A DNA stretch of 33,908 nucleotides. Origin: Pseudoalteromonas sp. G4 (lineage in GTDB: Bacteria; Pseudomonadota; Gammaproteobacteria; Enterobacterales; Alteromonadaceae). The stretch spans positions 1 through 33,908 of the forward strand of contig NZ_JAPEHW010000044.1 of NCBI RefSeq assembly GCF_028875915.1. Direction: 5' to 3'. Each line of letters begins with the position of its first letter. Positions within the stretch are counted from its first letter, which is position 1. Positions 17,362 to 27,740 of this stretch are shown here, piece after piece. The translations under genes and the position numbers were made by a program. Below the pieces are notes generated by a model. That model was not told where the DNA came from. It worked only from the letters and a program-made list of their open reading frames with translations, and made no database searches.

Positions 17362-17370
17362 TGGTACAAT
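17362..17370 (+). promoter_or_regulatory. Possible extended -10 element upstream of the second GT9 gene
   Basis: TGGTACAAT at 17362-17370 is an extended -10 match 26 bases before the GTG start at 17397. No convincing -35 is placed at 16-18 bases upstream, so confidence is modest. Confidence 0.35.
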
Positions 17371-17396
17371 TTAGGCTCATGCGCAGGGAGAAATAA

Positions 17397-18506
17397 GTGC
17401 ATTACACAAAGCAATTAGCCAATTTAAATACCCACATACCAGAAATAACGCTGACAAAAGAAAGTAAGGTCTTGTATATGACTCACCTAGCATTAGGTGA
17501 TTATGTCTATCAAGGCGCTTTTTTAAAAGCACTAGCTGATGCCTATCCGGGTGTGCAAATTGACGTTTGGATGGATGATTGCCGAAGTCAGCAAAAATCA
17601 TGGCATACTGGCAGAAATGCCACTCTGCAGCAGTGGCTTAGCAAAGAAGGCCACCTCAATACAATTTATCCAATTGCGCATTCTGAGCAACATCGTAATG
17701 AACTAATTTTAAAAGCTTCAAAAGAGCAATACGATGCCATCGTATTTGTTGCCACAACCCGTGCACCTGCTTACTTAAAAGTAGCAAAAGCAATTAATCC
17801 TAATGCGCAAATCGCAGGTACAACTCCAAAAGATACGCTGTCACGCTTACTTTATCGCAGCCAGTTTAAGGCACTAAATGTTGCTATTGATTCTAACGTT
17901 CTTACAAAATGTCAGCATATTAGTGATTTTTATAATCATGTATTTTCGCGGTTATTTGCTGTTTCTTTGGATGATCAACTGCGTTCACGGGAAATAACAC
18001 CAAACGATACACTCAATGAAAAAAGCAAACAGCAAATTGCGCTGTGGCGAAATCAACTAGGTTTAAGCCAAGGCAATACACTTTTTATTAATCACATTTC
18101 AACAAATGAAAAGCGCGATTGGCAAAATACACAACTTGCCGAATTTGCCCACCAGCTTACAAAGCAAGCACCCAACACGCTGTTCGTTTTAAATACACCG
18201 CCGCATAAATTAGATGAAGTAACAGCTTGGTGTGCAGAGCAAAAAGGCATCGCTGTAATTGCCTTTTCTGCAACTGACGATTTTTTTGAACTACCCAGTA
18301 TGATGTTAGCGTGTGATTTAGTAGTTTCCGTCGAAACTGCCATTATGCACTTAGCAAGCAGCCTTTCATTACCGCAAGTAGCGCTTATCAGAAAATCGGC
18401 ATCAAACTGGCGCCCTCTGCAGGCAAGTAAAGTATTAACAGGGAAGAAACGAGTGGATAATATTGCTGTGTCAGAAGTTGTTAAAGCAGCAAGTCAATTA
18501 TTGTAG
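17397..18506 (+). CDS. Divergent glycosyltransferase family 9 protein (heptosyltransferase-like)
   Basis: A 369-residue GT9-type protein, probably acting on the LPS core. The N-terminal half contains YMTHLALGDYVYQGAFLKAL (about 23-42), matching the GT9 'xxxGD' acceptor loop. The C-terminal half contains FINHISTNEKRDWQ and CDLVVSVETAIMHLASSLSLPQVAL. The latter corresponds to the canonical 'APDTGPAHMA' loop, but the DTGP is replaced by SVETAI while the His is kept, so it diverges from the other GT9 gene in the window. The start is GTG at 17397, decided by AGGGAG six bases upstream. It is divergent from gmhA-hldE and convergent on the first Wzi gene. Acceptor and donor are unknown; a WaaF/WaaQ-like role is possible. 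Confidence 0.75.
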   Translation: MHYTKQLANLNTHIPEITLTKESKVLYMTHLALGDYVYQGAFLKALADAYPGVQIDVWMDDCRSQQKSWHTGRNATLQQWLSKEGHLNTIYPIAHSEQHRNELILKASKEQYDAIVFVATTRAPAYLKVAKAINPNAQIAGTTPKDTLSRLLYRSQFKALNVAIDSNVLTKCQHISDFYNHVFSRLFAVSLDDQLRSREITPNDTLNEKSKQQIALWRNQLGLSQGNTLFINHISTNEKRDWQNTQLAEFAHQLTKQAPNTLFVLNTPPHKLDEVTAWCAEQKGIAVIAFSATDDFFELPSMMLACDLVVSVETAIMHLASSLSLPQVALIRKSASNWRPLQASKVLTGKKRVDNIAVSEVVKAASQLL

Positions 18507-18507
18507 C

Positions 18508-18542
18508 TAGGCCCAGTAAGCACTGAGCCTAACCCATTTTTT
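18508..18542 (+). terminator. Terminator after the second GT9 gene
   Basis: TAGGC-C-CAGT (18508-18517) pairs with ACTG-A-GCCTA (18522-18531) around an AAGC loop, with one C-A mismatch. A T6 run starts 5 bases later (18537). It begins 2 bases past the GT9 stop and runs into the end of the convergent Wzi gene. Confidence 0.65.
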
Positions 18543-19953
18543 ACCAGAACATAGTTACAGATAAATAACCATAATCCTCGTCATACACATTTTTACCACC
18601 TGCTAAGCTGGTTTCAACACGATACTCACCGACTTTACGGCTGTTAGTTAACGATAGAGAATAAGCTCGCTGATATACTTCGCCATCATTATTTTGTGTA
18701 CTTGCTTTAAACTGCCAAGAGCTCAGTACTGATTCAAAATAATCGTAATTAAGTGTGTGTACATCTGCAGGCACGCCATCGCCAAAGTTACGATTATCCG
18801 CGCCAAAATGGCCAAATGCGAATCCTTGGTTGGTATTACCATTTTTATACAAATGGTGCACATACCAAAGAGTATTCCATTTATTGTATTCGTATCTTAA
18901 AGATGAGTTATGCGTAAGCTTTGGTAAATATGTACCAAACGAAATTGTTTGATTGCCAAATTTAAAGTTACTGTTATGTAGTGTATCTTCCGCACCGTAT
19001 TCAGCGTAAATTTCAACTGGCACCCCCCAGTCAAAATACACGCTTGAAGTGAATGAGATCATTTGATCGCCAAACTCATCATCAGTGCTTAAATCGCCAT
19101 CCGCATTATCGTTACCTGATGGGTCAAAAAACGCTTTAAAAATATCACTAATATCTGTTTTGCGTGGGCCACCACCAAATTGCATAACGCGGTTAAAGCC
19201 AATTTTCCAGCCTTGTAATGGCTCAATAGAACCATGCATACCTACTAGCTCTGGACTACCATCATGCCACTCGCCTTGATATTGAATACCATCTTTCACT
19301 TCATCTAATTCGGTATAAAACAAATCAAAATCTAGATTCCACCAGTTATTAAGTGGCACAACTGTGCTGAGTGAAATACTCATAGGCATTTGTGCATTGT
19401 TCGACATAATTTGCGCCGAATTTTTAAAAGGTGAATACCAATGATCTTTGTAGCCAATATCTAGCTGAAGATTAGCCGCAGCCATACTCAACGTTGAGTT
19501 ATACGCTACTAAGTCTTGTTCTTTAACACGATAATCAACACCCACTTGCGCTAACATAAAATCATTAGGTCGCCAAACACCCTCAAAAAAGCCCTGAGCA
19601 TACTCATCGCTTGTTAAACCACGCTGATTGGCAATTGGCATTTCATCGCCCGTATTTACGGTTGTACGAAGGCCATAACGACTGATTTTATCATTACCGC
19701 GATAACGCTTTAGTTCTGCAACTAAATAACGGTAGAGCTGACTATCTTTGTTTTTAACTTGCTTAAGTGCAATATCCACTTCGCTTAATGCATAAGGTTT
19801 ATGCATTGGCGTACCACGAGTTAATACAAACATGCGGTCGAGTTGACTTTCGAGGTGGGCATCAATGCCTAAAGGTAAATAAACAGTAGGTTTTGCCATG
19901 CTTTCAGTAGCAACAAAGGCACTGGCAACTAACAATAAATTACGGAGTTTCAT
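18541..19953 (-). CDS. Wzi-family (capsule assembly) outer-membrane beta-barrel protein
   Basis: Outer-membrane protein of the capsule assembly Wzi family, about 470 residues. The ATG at 19953 gives a signal peptide MKLRNLLLVASAFVATESMA with cleavage before KPTVYLPLG. The open frame extends 13 codons upstream, but that extension would bury the signal. A helical N-terminal region (ESQLDRMFVLTRGTPMHKPYALSEVD) precedes a long series of alternating aromatic/polar strands, and the protein ends in a C-terminal aromatic (TMFW) as expected for BAM substrates. E. coli Wzi is a lectin-like barrel that holds group 1 capsule on the surface; here it sits among LPS-core genes with no capsule export genes visible. 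It is divergent from waaA. Confidence 0.8.
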   Translation of the reverse strand: MKLRNLLLVASAFVATESMAKPTVYLPLGIDAHLESQLDRMFVLTRGTPMHKPYALSEVDIALKQVKNKDSQLYRYLVAELKRYRGNDKISRYGLRTTVNTGDEMPIANQRGLTSDEYAQGFFEGVWRPNDFMLAQVGVDYRVKEQDLVAYNSTLSMAAANLQLDIGYKDHWYSPFKNSAQIMSNNAQMPMSISLSTVVPLNNWWNLDFDLFYTELDEVKDGIQYQGEWHDGSPELVGMHGSIEPLQGWKIGFNRVMQFGGGPRKTDISDIFKAFFDPSGNDNADGDLSTDDEFGDQMISFTSSVYFDWGVPVEIYAEYGAEDTLHNSNFKFGNQTISFGTYLPKLTHNSSLRYEYNKWNTLWYVHHLYKNGNTNQGFAFGHFGADNRNFGDGVPADVHTLNYDYFESVLSSWQFKASTQNNDGEVYQRAYSLSLTNSRKVGEYRVETSLAGGKNVYDEDYGYLSVTMFW

Positions 19954-20064
19954 AAGCGCAATAGTTATAAAATTATGCAACCATGATAACAAAAGGCGAT
20001 CACTAATCGCAGCAAAAATTGTATAAATATGTTATAACTCGCGGCGATACTGGTTGAGGTAACT

Positions 20065-21333
20065 ATGGCGCGTTTAATTTACAGCTTTGTTTTATATATT
20101 CTTTCACCCTTAGTGTTTTTACACCTTTGGTTACGAGGAAAAAAAGCGCCTGAATATCGCAAACGTTGGGCAGAAAGGCTGGCTTTTTATAACGCACATT
20201 TAAAACCAGACAGCCTTATTATTCACTGTGCCTCTGTAGGTGAATTGATGGCTGCAAGTAAGCTTATCCATCAGCTTAAAGACAACTATTCAATTACACT
20301 CACCTGTAATACCCCCACTGGCTCAGCTGAAATTCAAAAGCAATTTGGTAATACTGTGCAGCACGTTTACCTACCGCTCGACTTTCCCTGCGCTATTGGC
20401 CGATTTTTTAAAGCTTTAAAGCCCAAAGCCATTATTATTTTAGAAACAGAGCTATGGCCAAATTTAATTATTAAAGCGCAGCTACAACATATACCTGTAT
20501 GTGTTATTAATGCCCGTTTATCTGAAAAGTCACTTAAAGGCTATCAACGTATTTTGCCACTAAGCAAACAAATTATGCGCAGTATTAACCTACTTGCAGC
20601 TCACAATAAAGAAGATAGCGAACGTTTTTTACAATTAGGATTACCGTCAAAAAATAGTAAAATTACTGGCTCAATCAAATTTGATATTGAACTCAACAAT
20701 GAGATTGAAGAAAAAATTAACGCTTTCAAACCACAACTTTCATCTCACGATTTTACTTGGGTTGCAGGCTCTACTCACCCAGGTGAGTATGAACAAGTAA
20801 TTAGCGCGCACTTATTACTACTAGAGAAAAAACCAAATGCACTGTTAATAATTGCACCGCGACACCCTGAACAATTTAATAAAGTTGCTGATTACCTTAA
20901 GCAAAATAACATTTCATTTAGTCAGCGCTCTAAAGAAGAGCATACAGGGCAAAGCGTATTACTTGCAGATACCATGGGTGAAATGTTGGTGTTGTTTGGT
21001 GCTGCCGATTGCGCCTTTATTGGCGGCAGTTTAATTGAGCGTGGAGGTCATAACCCATTAGAGGCTGCCGCGTTTAATATACCCATTTTAACAGGCCCTA
21101 GTTACACTAATTTTTTACATGTATACCCACAATTAATTACTAACAATGCCTGTATTTGTGTTGATTCATCAAAAGCTCTTTTTGACAATTTATTGTCACT
21201 AGCCAACGATGCTGAAAAAAGACAAACACTTGGTAACAACGCATATCAAATTTTAGAAACCAATCGCGGCGCACTTAAACACACCATAGCGCTTATTGAA
21301 AACGAGATTTCACATGACACACTCCCCCATTGA
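20065..21333 (+). CDS. waaA: 3-deoxy-D-manno-octulosonic acid transferase WaaA (KdtA)
   Basis: Adds Kdo from CMP-Kdo to the lipid A precursor at the inner membrane. The 422-residue GT30 protein has an N-terminal membrane anchor (about 4-22), the catalytic-glutamate loop IHCASVGELMAA (about 53-64), TLTCNTPTGS, ETELWPNLI (about 131-139), the central GSTHPGEYEQ and the CMP-binding end GGSLIERGGHNPLEAAAF. A GAGGT ribosome binding site sits 5 bases upstream of the ATG. With kdkA nearby, a monofunctional WaaA adding one Kdo is likely, but the number of residues added cannot be read from sequence. Its stop overlaps the DUF1415 gene start by 20 bases. Confidence 0.96.
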   Translation: MARLIYSFVLYILSPLVFLHLWLRGKKAPEYRKRWAERLAFYNAHLKPDSLIIHCASVGELMAASKLIHQLKDNYSITLTCNTPTGSAEIQKQFGNTVQHVYLPLDFPCAIGRFFKALKPKAIIILETELWPNLIIKAQLQHIPVCVINARLSEKSLKGYQRILPLSKQIMRSINLLAAHNKEDSERFLQLGLPSKNSKITGSIKFDIELNNEIEEKINAFKPQLSSHDFTWVAGSTHPGEYEQVISAHLLLLEKKPNALLIIAPRHPEQFNKVADYLKQNNISFSQRSKEEHTGQSVLLADTMGEMLVLFGAADCAFIGGSLIERGGHNPLEAAAFNIPILTGPSYTNFLHVYPQLITNNACICVDSSKALFDNLLSLANDAEKRQTLGNNAYQILETNRGALKHTIALIENEISHDTLPH

Positions 21334-21865
21334 GCAAACAAAAAACTGGGTTAGCCAAGTTATTGTTGGCTACAACTTTTGCCCATTTGCAAAAAAAGAA
21401 GTGGTAAATAACACCATTAAATATGTCGATAGCCAAACTGAATCGCATGAAGATGCGGTGATTGAAATGCTGTCACTGATACAGCAAATGCGTGAAAACG
21501 ACGAGATAGAAACCTGTTTACATATTTTTAGTAAAGGCTTTCAAAACTTTGACGATTTTTTAGATTTAGTGGATTTAGCCAATGCCATGTTAGTTTCAAG
21601 TGGCTATGAAGGGTTTATTCAAATTGCCAACTTTCACCCAGACTATGTATTTGCTGATAGCGATGAAAGTGATGCAGCTAACTATACAAATCGCGCCCCC
21701 TACCCAACGCTGCATTTAATCAGAGAAGCATCAATGGCGCGTGTACTTGATATTCACCCTGATCCTGAAGGCATACCAGAAACGAATATCAAACTTGCGA
21801 GAGAAAAAGGCATTTCATTTTGGCAGCAATTACTTAATCACTGCCAAACTGGAAAGAAAGATTAA
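21314..21865 (+). CDS. DUF1415 family protein
   Basis: A 183-residue cytoplasmic protein of the DUF1415 family, function unknown. Family landmarks are WVSQVIVGYNFCPFAKKEV near the N-terminus, ETCLHIFSKGFQNFDDFLDL in the centre, FIQIANFHPDYVFAD, and NRAPYPTLHLIREASM followed by an HPDPEGIPETN-like C-terminal segment. The ATG at 21314 has GAGA upstream and is chosen over an in-frame TTG at 21296. It overlaps waaA by 20 bases, suggesting coupled translation. At its 3' end it overlaps the convergent TetR gene by 4 bases. Confidence 0.9.
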   Translation: MTHSPIEQTKNWVSQVIVGYNFCPFAKKEVVNNTIKYVDSQTESHEDAVIEMLSLIQQMRENDEIETCLHIFSKGFQNFDDFLDLVDLANAMLVSSGYEGFIQIANFHPDYVFADSDESDAANYTNRAPYPTLHLIREASMARVLDIHPDPEGIPETNIKLAREKGISFWQQLLNHCQTGKKD

Positions 21866-22518
21866 GCGACGGCTTGCTCAACTTCGAGTTGTTTATTCAA
21901 ACATTCTTGTTGTAGCTTTTTCAACTGTTCAAGCCCTTCGCCGCGGGCATAAGGTTTGAACAGTAAGATAACTTTCACAATACCACCAAAAATATCTTGT
22001 TTAGTTAGCGAACTATCTTTGCTGTGTGCTTTCACATAAGGAGTCCAAAAACTTACCGTCAGCTTTACCATATGAGCAAGCTCTTCAATATCGCAATCAT
22101 CAATGGCAATTACTTCGGCATATTTTAAGCCATTTATTACCGCTACAACTTGCTCAACTAGTTGCGCTTGGTGCACAAGGTATTGCGCTTTCAACTCTTT
22201 ATCGCGACCTAAAATATCCGTTAAGTTGTTATAGAAGAAATTAAATCGCCACATTAACTCAACTAAAGAATCAAGGTAGCCAGCCAGTTGCGCCATCACA
22301 TCCAAATTTTTATCCATTGGTGTAAAGTTTTCTTTTAAATGACTTTGGTACAGACCAAAGATATGACGCAAAATATCTTCTTTATTCTTAAAGTGATAAT
22401 ACAAGTTACCTGGGCTTATACCCATTTCTGATGCTATGTGGTTTGTTGTAATTGCGCGCTCACCATGCTGGTTAAACAACGCAATGCTGGTTTGAATGAT
22501 CTTATCCTTGGTACTCAT
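21862..22518 (-). CDS. TetR/AcrR family transcriptional regulator
   Basis: A 218-residue TetR-type repressor. The N-terminal helix-turn-helix runs from MSTKDKIIQTSIALFNQHGE through TTNHIASEMGISPGNLYYHF and KNKEDILRHIF. The C-terminal ligand/dimer domain is helical and resembles the DUF/TetR_C group found next to fatty-acid or envelope genes, but no ligand can be assigned. The ATG at 22518 has AGGA five bases upstream and is preferred to the open extension to 22581. It is divergent from coaD; an 11-bp inverted repeat in the shared intergenic region is a candidate operator. It overlaps the convergent DUF1415 gene by 4 bases. Confidence 0.9.
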   Translation of the reverse strand: MSTKDKIIQTSIALFNQHGERAITTNHIASEMGISPGNLYYHFKNKEDILRHIFGLYQSHLKENFTPMDKNLDVMAQLAGYLDSLVELMWRFNFFYNNLTDILGRDKELKAQYLVHQAQLVEQVVAVINGLKYAEVIAIDDCDIEELAHMVKLTVSFWTPYVKAHSKDSSLTKQDIFGGIVKVILLFKPYARGEGLEQLKKLQQECLNKQLEVEQAVA

Positions 22519-22572
22519 AACTATCCTAATTACGCCTGTATTTATACGCCGCAGTATAAACAATCTCACTAT

Positions 22573-22606
22573 GAATACCAATTGGCAAAATAGTCCATCC
22601 AGTTAA

Positions 22607-22615
<9 letters not shown>
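22573..22615. repeat. 11-bp inverted repeat between the TetR gene and coaD
   Basis: GAATACCAATT (22573-22583) and its exact reverse complement AATTGGTATTC (22605-22615) are separated by 21 bases. The right arm contains the -35 of the predicted coaD promoter. It could be a TetR-family operator or a copy of the ATACCAAT...ATTGGTAT intergenic repeats that are common in Alteromonadales. Confidence 0.6.
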
Positions 22616-24580
<1,965 letters not shown>

Positions 24581-24623
24581 TCGCTGCATTTAAATCAAGT
24601 ACTACTGGAGTAACGAAAAGCAT

Positions 24624-25217
24624 TTAAGCTTGTAGCATAGCTTGTGAAAGGCGCTTTTCAGTTTTTTTCAAACTAGTTTTCGATTTTTTCTTTAATACAA
24701 TGTCCAAATGAAATTTATCAAAAATTTTACTAATGCCAGTAAAATCCCTAAAAATAACTAAAGACGCTGCCATTGAAAAATCTATTAATATCATTCCATA
24801 TGAGTATAAATTCCAATACCACCAAGGCTCAGTATTTTCGTTCACGATAACATCTACATGCATTCCTAAAAACAACATAGAGTTTATGAATAAACAAAAA
24901 TAAATATATTTAACCGCAGAATTAGATTTTAATTTAGCTAGTTTATGGGAAAGACTAATAAATAGAATGGTAATGTAGTCAAAAGCAATCCAAAGCAGGT
25001 AAACATCTGATTTATCATCTATTAACCAATGCCATTCACCACTTATATAATAAGAAATAAACATTATTAACGATGTAAGAATAATTGATTTATCTTTTTG
25101 ACCTAAGAAAAACATAAGGACACTAAAGAAAAGAGCCATTAAAAAAGACCAAACAATTATTCCATTAAAGAAGATACCTAAATATTCACTTAAGATTGGA
25201 AGCACTAGCCGCCCCAT
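24624..25217 (-). CDS. AT-rich multi-pass membrane protein of unknown function
   Basis: Not recognised. From the ATG at 25217 the protein has 197 residues with about five hydrophobic helices (counting from that start: about 15-36, 43-61, 73-90, 101-119 and 132-155) and a basic, Lys-rich C-terminal tail (KKKSKTSLKKTEKR). No conserved catalytic motif is evident. A TTG at 25232 is in frame but unsupported; no clear ribosome binding site precedes either start. A short hairpin (CCATCT/AGATGG) overlaps the ATG. The gene is visibly more AT-rich than its neighbours and uses many AAA, ATT and TTT codons, which hints at acquisition by transfer. It lies 29 bases after the 68-residue ORF on the same strand. 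Confidence 0.6.
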   Translation of the reverse strand: MGRLVLPILSEYLGIFFNGIIVWSFLMALFFSVLMFFLGQKDKSIILTSLIMFISYYISGEWHWLIDDKSDVYLLWIAFDYITILFISLSHKLAKLKSNSAVKYIYFCLFINSMLFLGMHVDVIVNENTEPWWYWNLYSYGMILIDFSMAASLVIFRDFTGISKIFDKFHLDIVLKKKSKTSLKKTEKRLSQAMLQA

Positions 25218-25246
25218 CTGGTGAGATGGCAAAATAAAAAAAAGTT

Positions 25247-25453
25247 TTACTGTTCTTTCTTTTTGTCTGGAAGGATAACACCAGAGCCACCACGATTTAA
25301 TTCAGGAGTCATACCAAGTGCCTCCGCCGATAAAGTTACCTTATCACTTTGTAGGGTATTTTGTGAAGACTCTGATTTAACTGTATTTGTTTGAGTGTTC
25401 TGCATTTGCGCATATTGCATAGCATTTAAGCTGTTTGTACCGTTAATTTGCAT
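25247..25453 (-). CDS. 68-residue small protein, unknown function
   Basis: A small ORF with a good ribosome binding site (AAGGAA, 7 bases before the ATG at 25453), which supports real expression. The product is hydrophilic, rich in Gln, Asn, Ser and Thr, and has no signal peptide or membrane helix. Residues 36-46 read SDKVTLSAEAL, resembling the VTLSxAxxxL segment near the start of FlgM-type anti-sigma factors and related short proteins, but the rest of FlgM is missing. The tail has RGGSGVILPDKKKEQ. It is preceded by a long leader with hairpins and followed within 29 bases by a membrane-protein gene. A signalling or motility-linked role would be speculation. Confidence 0.6.
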   Translation of the reverse strand: MQINGTNSLNAMQYAQMQNTQTNTVKSESSQNTLQSDKVTLSAEALGMTPELNRGGSGVILPDKKKEQ

Positions 25454-25843
25454 TTTTAAATTCCTTATTAAACTAAATTTTAAAGATGACCCTAAGCGTC
25501 CTTATTATTTCTTGTTTGTACTCCTAACAAGCCTAGGGGCCTTTAGCTGTCATTTTTCTGACAACTAAACATCAGGTGCACAGTAGTAGCAATTAACGAT
25601 CCAGAAATGCGAATGAAACTCAATATACGAACAAAGGATTAATTTTAATTAACTGATTTATATGACCATTTAACAAAATGGCATATAACTCTCAGTGATA
25701 AAACTTAGCTTTCTCACACTCGCCACACGTCCCTAATTATAGTACAAACAAACTAATCACCTTAGATAAAGCGCAATAAAAAAGCACAACAGGTAATCTG
25801 TTGTGCTTTTAATGGCGTTAAATAGTAAAGTTTGAAAAATTAA
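25454..25843. other. 390-base intergenic region: leader of the small ORF and argH terminator
   Basis: No further gene is visible. On the minus strand, the likely leader of the 68-residue ORF contains TAGTTGTCA-GAAAA-TGACAGCTA (25546-25568, one G-U pair), and a second small stem (CTTGTT/AACAAG) lies between it and the ORF. I found no match to a known riboswitch class. The left end carries the small ORF's ribosome binding site, and the right end carries the argH terminator. The stretch 25600-25775 is AT-rich without an obvious signal. Confidence 0.5.
25780..25810 (-). terminator. Terminator of the argCBFGH operon
   Basis: AAAAGCACAACAG (25780-25792) pairs perfectly with CTGTTGTGCTTTT (25798-25810) around a 5-base loop. 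The minus-strand reading ends in T-rich sequence. It lies 33 bases past the argH stop. Confidence 0.85.
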
Positions 25844-27709
25844 TTAGGCAACATTACGGCATTCAATACGTAACTCATTTGGCCTTGCAATACGGTAATC
25901 CATTGCCACCTCATCGCAGTTGTCTTTTCTAAGGCACAACTCGCAATCTTTCATTACCTTTTCAGGTAACTGGGATTTATGACTATCGGCAAAGCCTAAC
26001 TTAGTAAAGAAACCTGGTACACGTGTTAATACAATAATCCGCCCTAATGCGAGCTTAGCGCCTTTTTCAATTAAGTGATTTACCAGTGCTCGTCCCTGCC
26101 CTTTCACATTGGATTCAGGGTTAACACCTAGCGAGCGAATTTCAGCAAGGCCTGTATCGTAAATATATAGTGATGCACAGCCTGTCACCTTTCCGTTGAC
26201 TTCCGTTACTGCAAATTCATTGATGCTGTGGATCATATCGCTTTTTGCGCGCGGTAGGTTTTCACCCTCGCGCGCCCAATACTGAATTAACTCAGCGATT
26301 GCTTCCACATCATTCAGCGTGGCATCTCTTACCGTAAATTCAGCGTTTTTTTTTGCGTTGCTAATAGCATATTGAACTTGCGTAGGTGATGTACCACCAA
26401 GCGCTAAACGCGCATCTAAACATGCTTGCAATTCAAGTACAGGATACACATCGTCATCAATCACATCACACACGGCTTTAAATTGCGATAGTGATAAATC
26501 TTCAAGGTTTTTACCTTCCGAAATAGCCACTTGTACCAATTCGCCTACAATGTGATGCCCTTCACGGAACGGAATACCTTTGGCAACTAAGTAATCAGCA
26601 AGCTCTGTGGCATTAGCATGGCCACCTTGCGCTGCTGCTTTAGTCTTCTCAGCATTAACCTTAACACCTTTAATGCAGGCCTCAGCCATATGAATACATG
26701 CAAGCCAGGTTGGCATTGCATCAAAAAGCCCTTCTTTGTCTTCTTGCATATCTTTGTTATAGGCAAGCGGCAGCGCTTTTAATGTCATCATCATCGCACT
26801 GAATGCGCCAAAAACACGGCCGGTTTTACCGCGAATAAGCTCTAATGCATCAGGGTTTTTCTTTTGTGGCATCAAGCTTGAACCTGATGTCACGCTGTCA
26901 GCAAGTTCAATAAAACCCGCTTCACCCGAATTGTAGAAAATCATATCTTCCGCAAGACGCGATAAATGCATCATTGAAATGGATGCGCAGCTTAATAGCT
27001 CCACAACAAAATCACGATCAGATACAGCATCAAGGCTATTGCGGCTTGCTCTATCAAAGCCTAAATTAGCTGCCAGTTGTTCACGGTCGATAGCATAGGC
27101 AGTACCTGCCAGCGCGCCTGATCCTAGCGGACATACATTAATGCGGCTAAGCGCACTTTCTAATCGCGCTTCATCACGTTCAAGCATTTCAAAGTACGCC
27201 ATGCACCAATGGCTGAACAGTACAGGTTGTGCACGTTGCAAATGTGTATAACCAGGTAACACAGTACCAAACTCTTTTTCCGCAAGGGTAACTAAGGCAT
27301 CTTTTAATGATGCTATGGCCGCAAGTAATTGCTTCGCAGTTTTTCGACTCCACAAACGAAAATCAGTGGCTACTTGGTCATTTCGGCTACGACCTGTGTG
27401 CAGCTTTTTACCAAGATCGCCCACTTTTTCAATCAGCTTTGCTTCCACGTACGAGTGGATATCCTCATCCCCAGCCGTCGCAATTGCATTTGGATTTTGC
27501 TGAACTTCAAGTAATAGTTCATTCAATCCTGCCACTAACTTTTGATGTTCTTGCGTTGTAAGTACATCAACCTGCTGTAACGCGCCAGCCCACGCAATTG
27601 AACCAATAATATCCTCTTCTGCCATTTGGTAATCAAATGGTAACGAGTCATTAAATTGCTTAAATGCGTGATCTGGTCCCGAAGAAAAACGTCCGCCCCA
27701 CAGTGCCAT
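25844..27709 (-). CDS. argH: Argininosuccinate lyase fused to an N-acetyltransferase (ArgH(A))
   Basis: A two-domain protein of 621 residues. Residues 1-455 are argininosuccinate lyase, the last step of arginine synthesis, with HTGRSRNDQ (104-112), THLQRAQP (155-162) and the signature [12 protein letters not shown] (277-288). Residues 457-615 form a GNAT acetyltransferase domain with the acetyl-CoA loop KGQGRALV (536-543), [11 protein letters not shown] and a Cys-rich end ([13 protein letters not shown]). Such argH(A) fusions are known from Moritella and other marine gammaproteobacteria, where the C-terminal part supplies N-acetylglutamate synthase, the first step of the pathway. It is last in argCBFGH, has GAGG upstream of its ATG and a strong terminator behind it. 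Confidence 0.96.
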   Translation of the reverse strand: MALWGGRFSSGPDHAFKQFNDSLPFDYQMAEEDIIGSIAWAGALQQVDVLTTQEHQKLVAGLNELLLEVQQNPNAIATAGDEDIHSYVEAKLIEKVGDLGKKLHTGRSRNDQVATDFRLWSRKTAKQLLAAIASLKDALVTLAEKEFGTVLPGYTHLQRAQPVLFSHWCMAYFEMLERDEARLESALSRINVCPLGSGALAGTAYAIDREQLAANLGFDRASRNSLDAVSDRDFVVELLSCASISMMHLSRLAEDMIFYNSGEAGFIELADSVTSGSSLMPQKKNPDALELIRGKTGRVFGAFSAMMMTLKALPLAYNKDMQEDKEGLFDAMPTWLACIHMAEACIKGVKVNAEKTKAAAQGGHANATELADYLVAKGIPFREGHHIVGELVQVAISEGKNLEDLSLSQFKAVCDVIDDDVYPVLELQACLDARLALGGTSPTQVQYAISNAKKNAEFTVRDATLNDVEAIAELIQYWAREGENLPRAKSDMIHSINEFAVTEVNGKVTGCASLYIYDTGLAEIRSLGVNPESNVKGQGRALVNHLIEKGAKLALGRIIVLTRVPGFFTKLGFADSHKSQLPEKVMKDCELCLRKDNCDEVAMDYRIARPNELRIECRNVA

Positions 27710-27740
27710 AGCTCAATCCTCTAAAAAATACTCGGCAAGA

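Noticed and set aside
17341..17370. Full sigma70 promoter TTGCCC...TACAAT before the second GT9 gene
   Set aside because: The spacer is only 13 bases; only the extended -10 was kept.
25247..25453. Double-glycine (bacteriocin/peptide export) leader in the 68-residue protein
   Set aside because: The protein has LSAEAL...ELNRGG, but the spacing of Leu, Glu and hydrophobic positions relative to GG does not fit the canonical leader, and no peptidase-containing ABC transporter is nearby.
25454..25640. Known riboswitch in the leader of the small ORF
   Set aside because: Two stems are visible, but I could not match them to conserved cores of the c-di-GMP, TPP, FMN, cobalamin, lysine or glycine classes.
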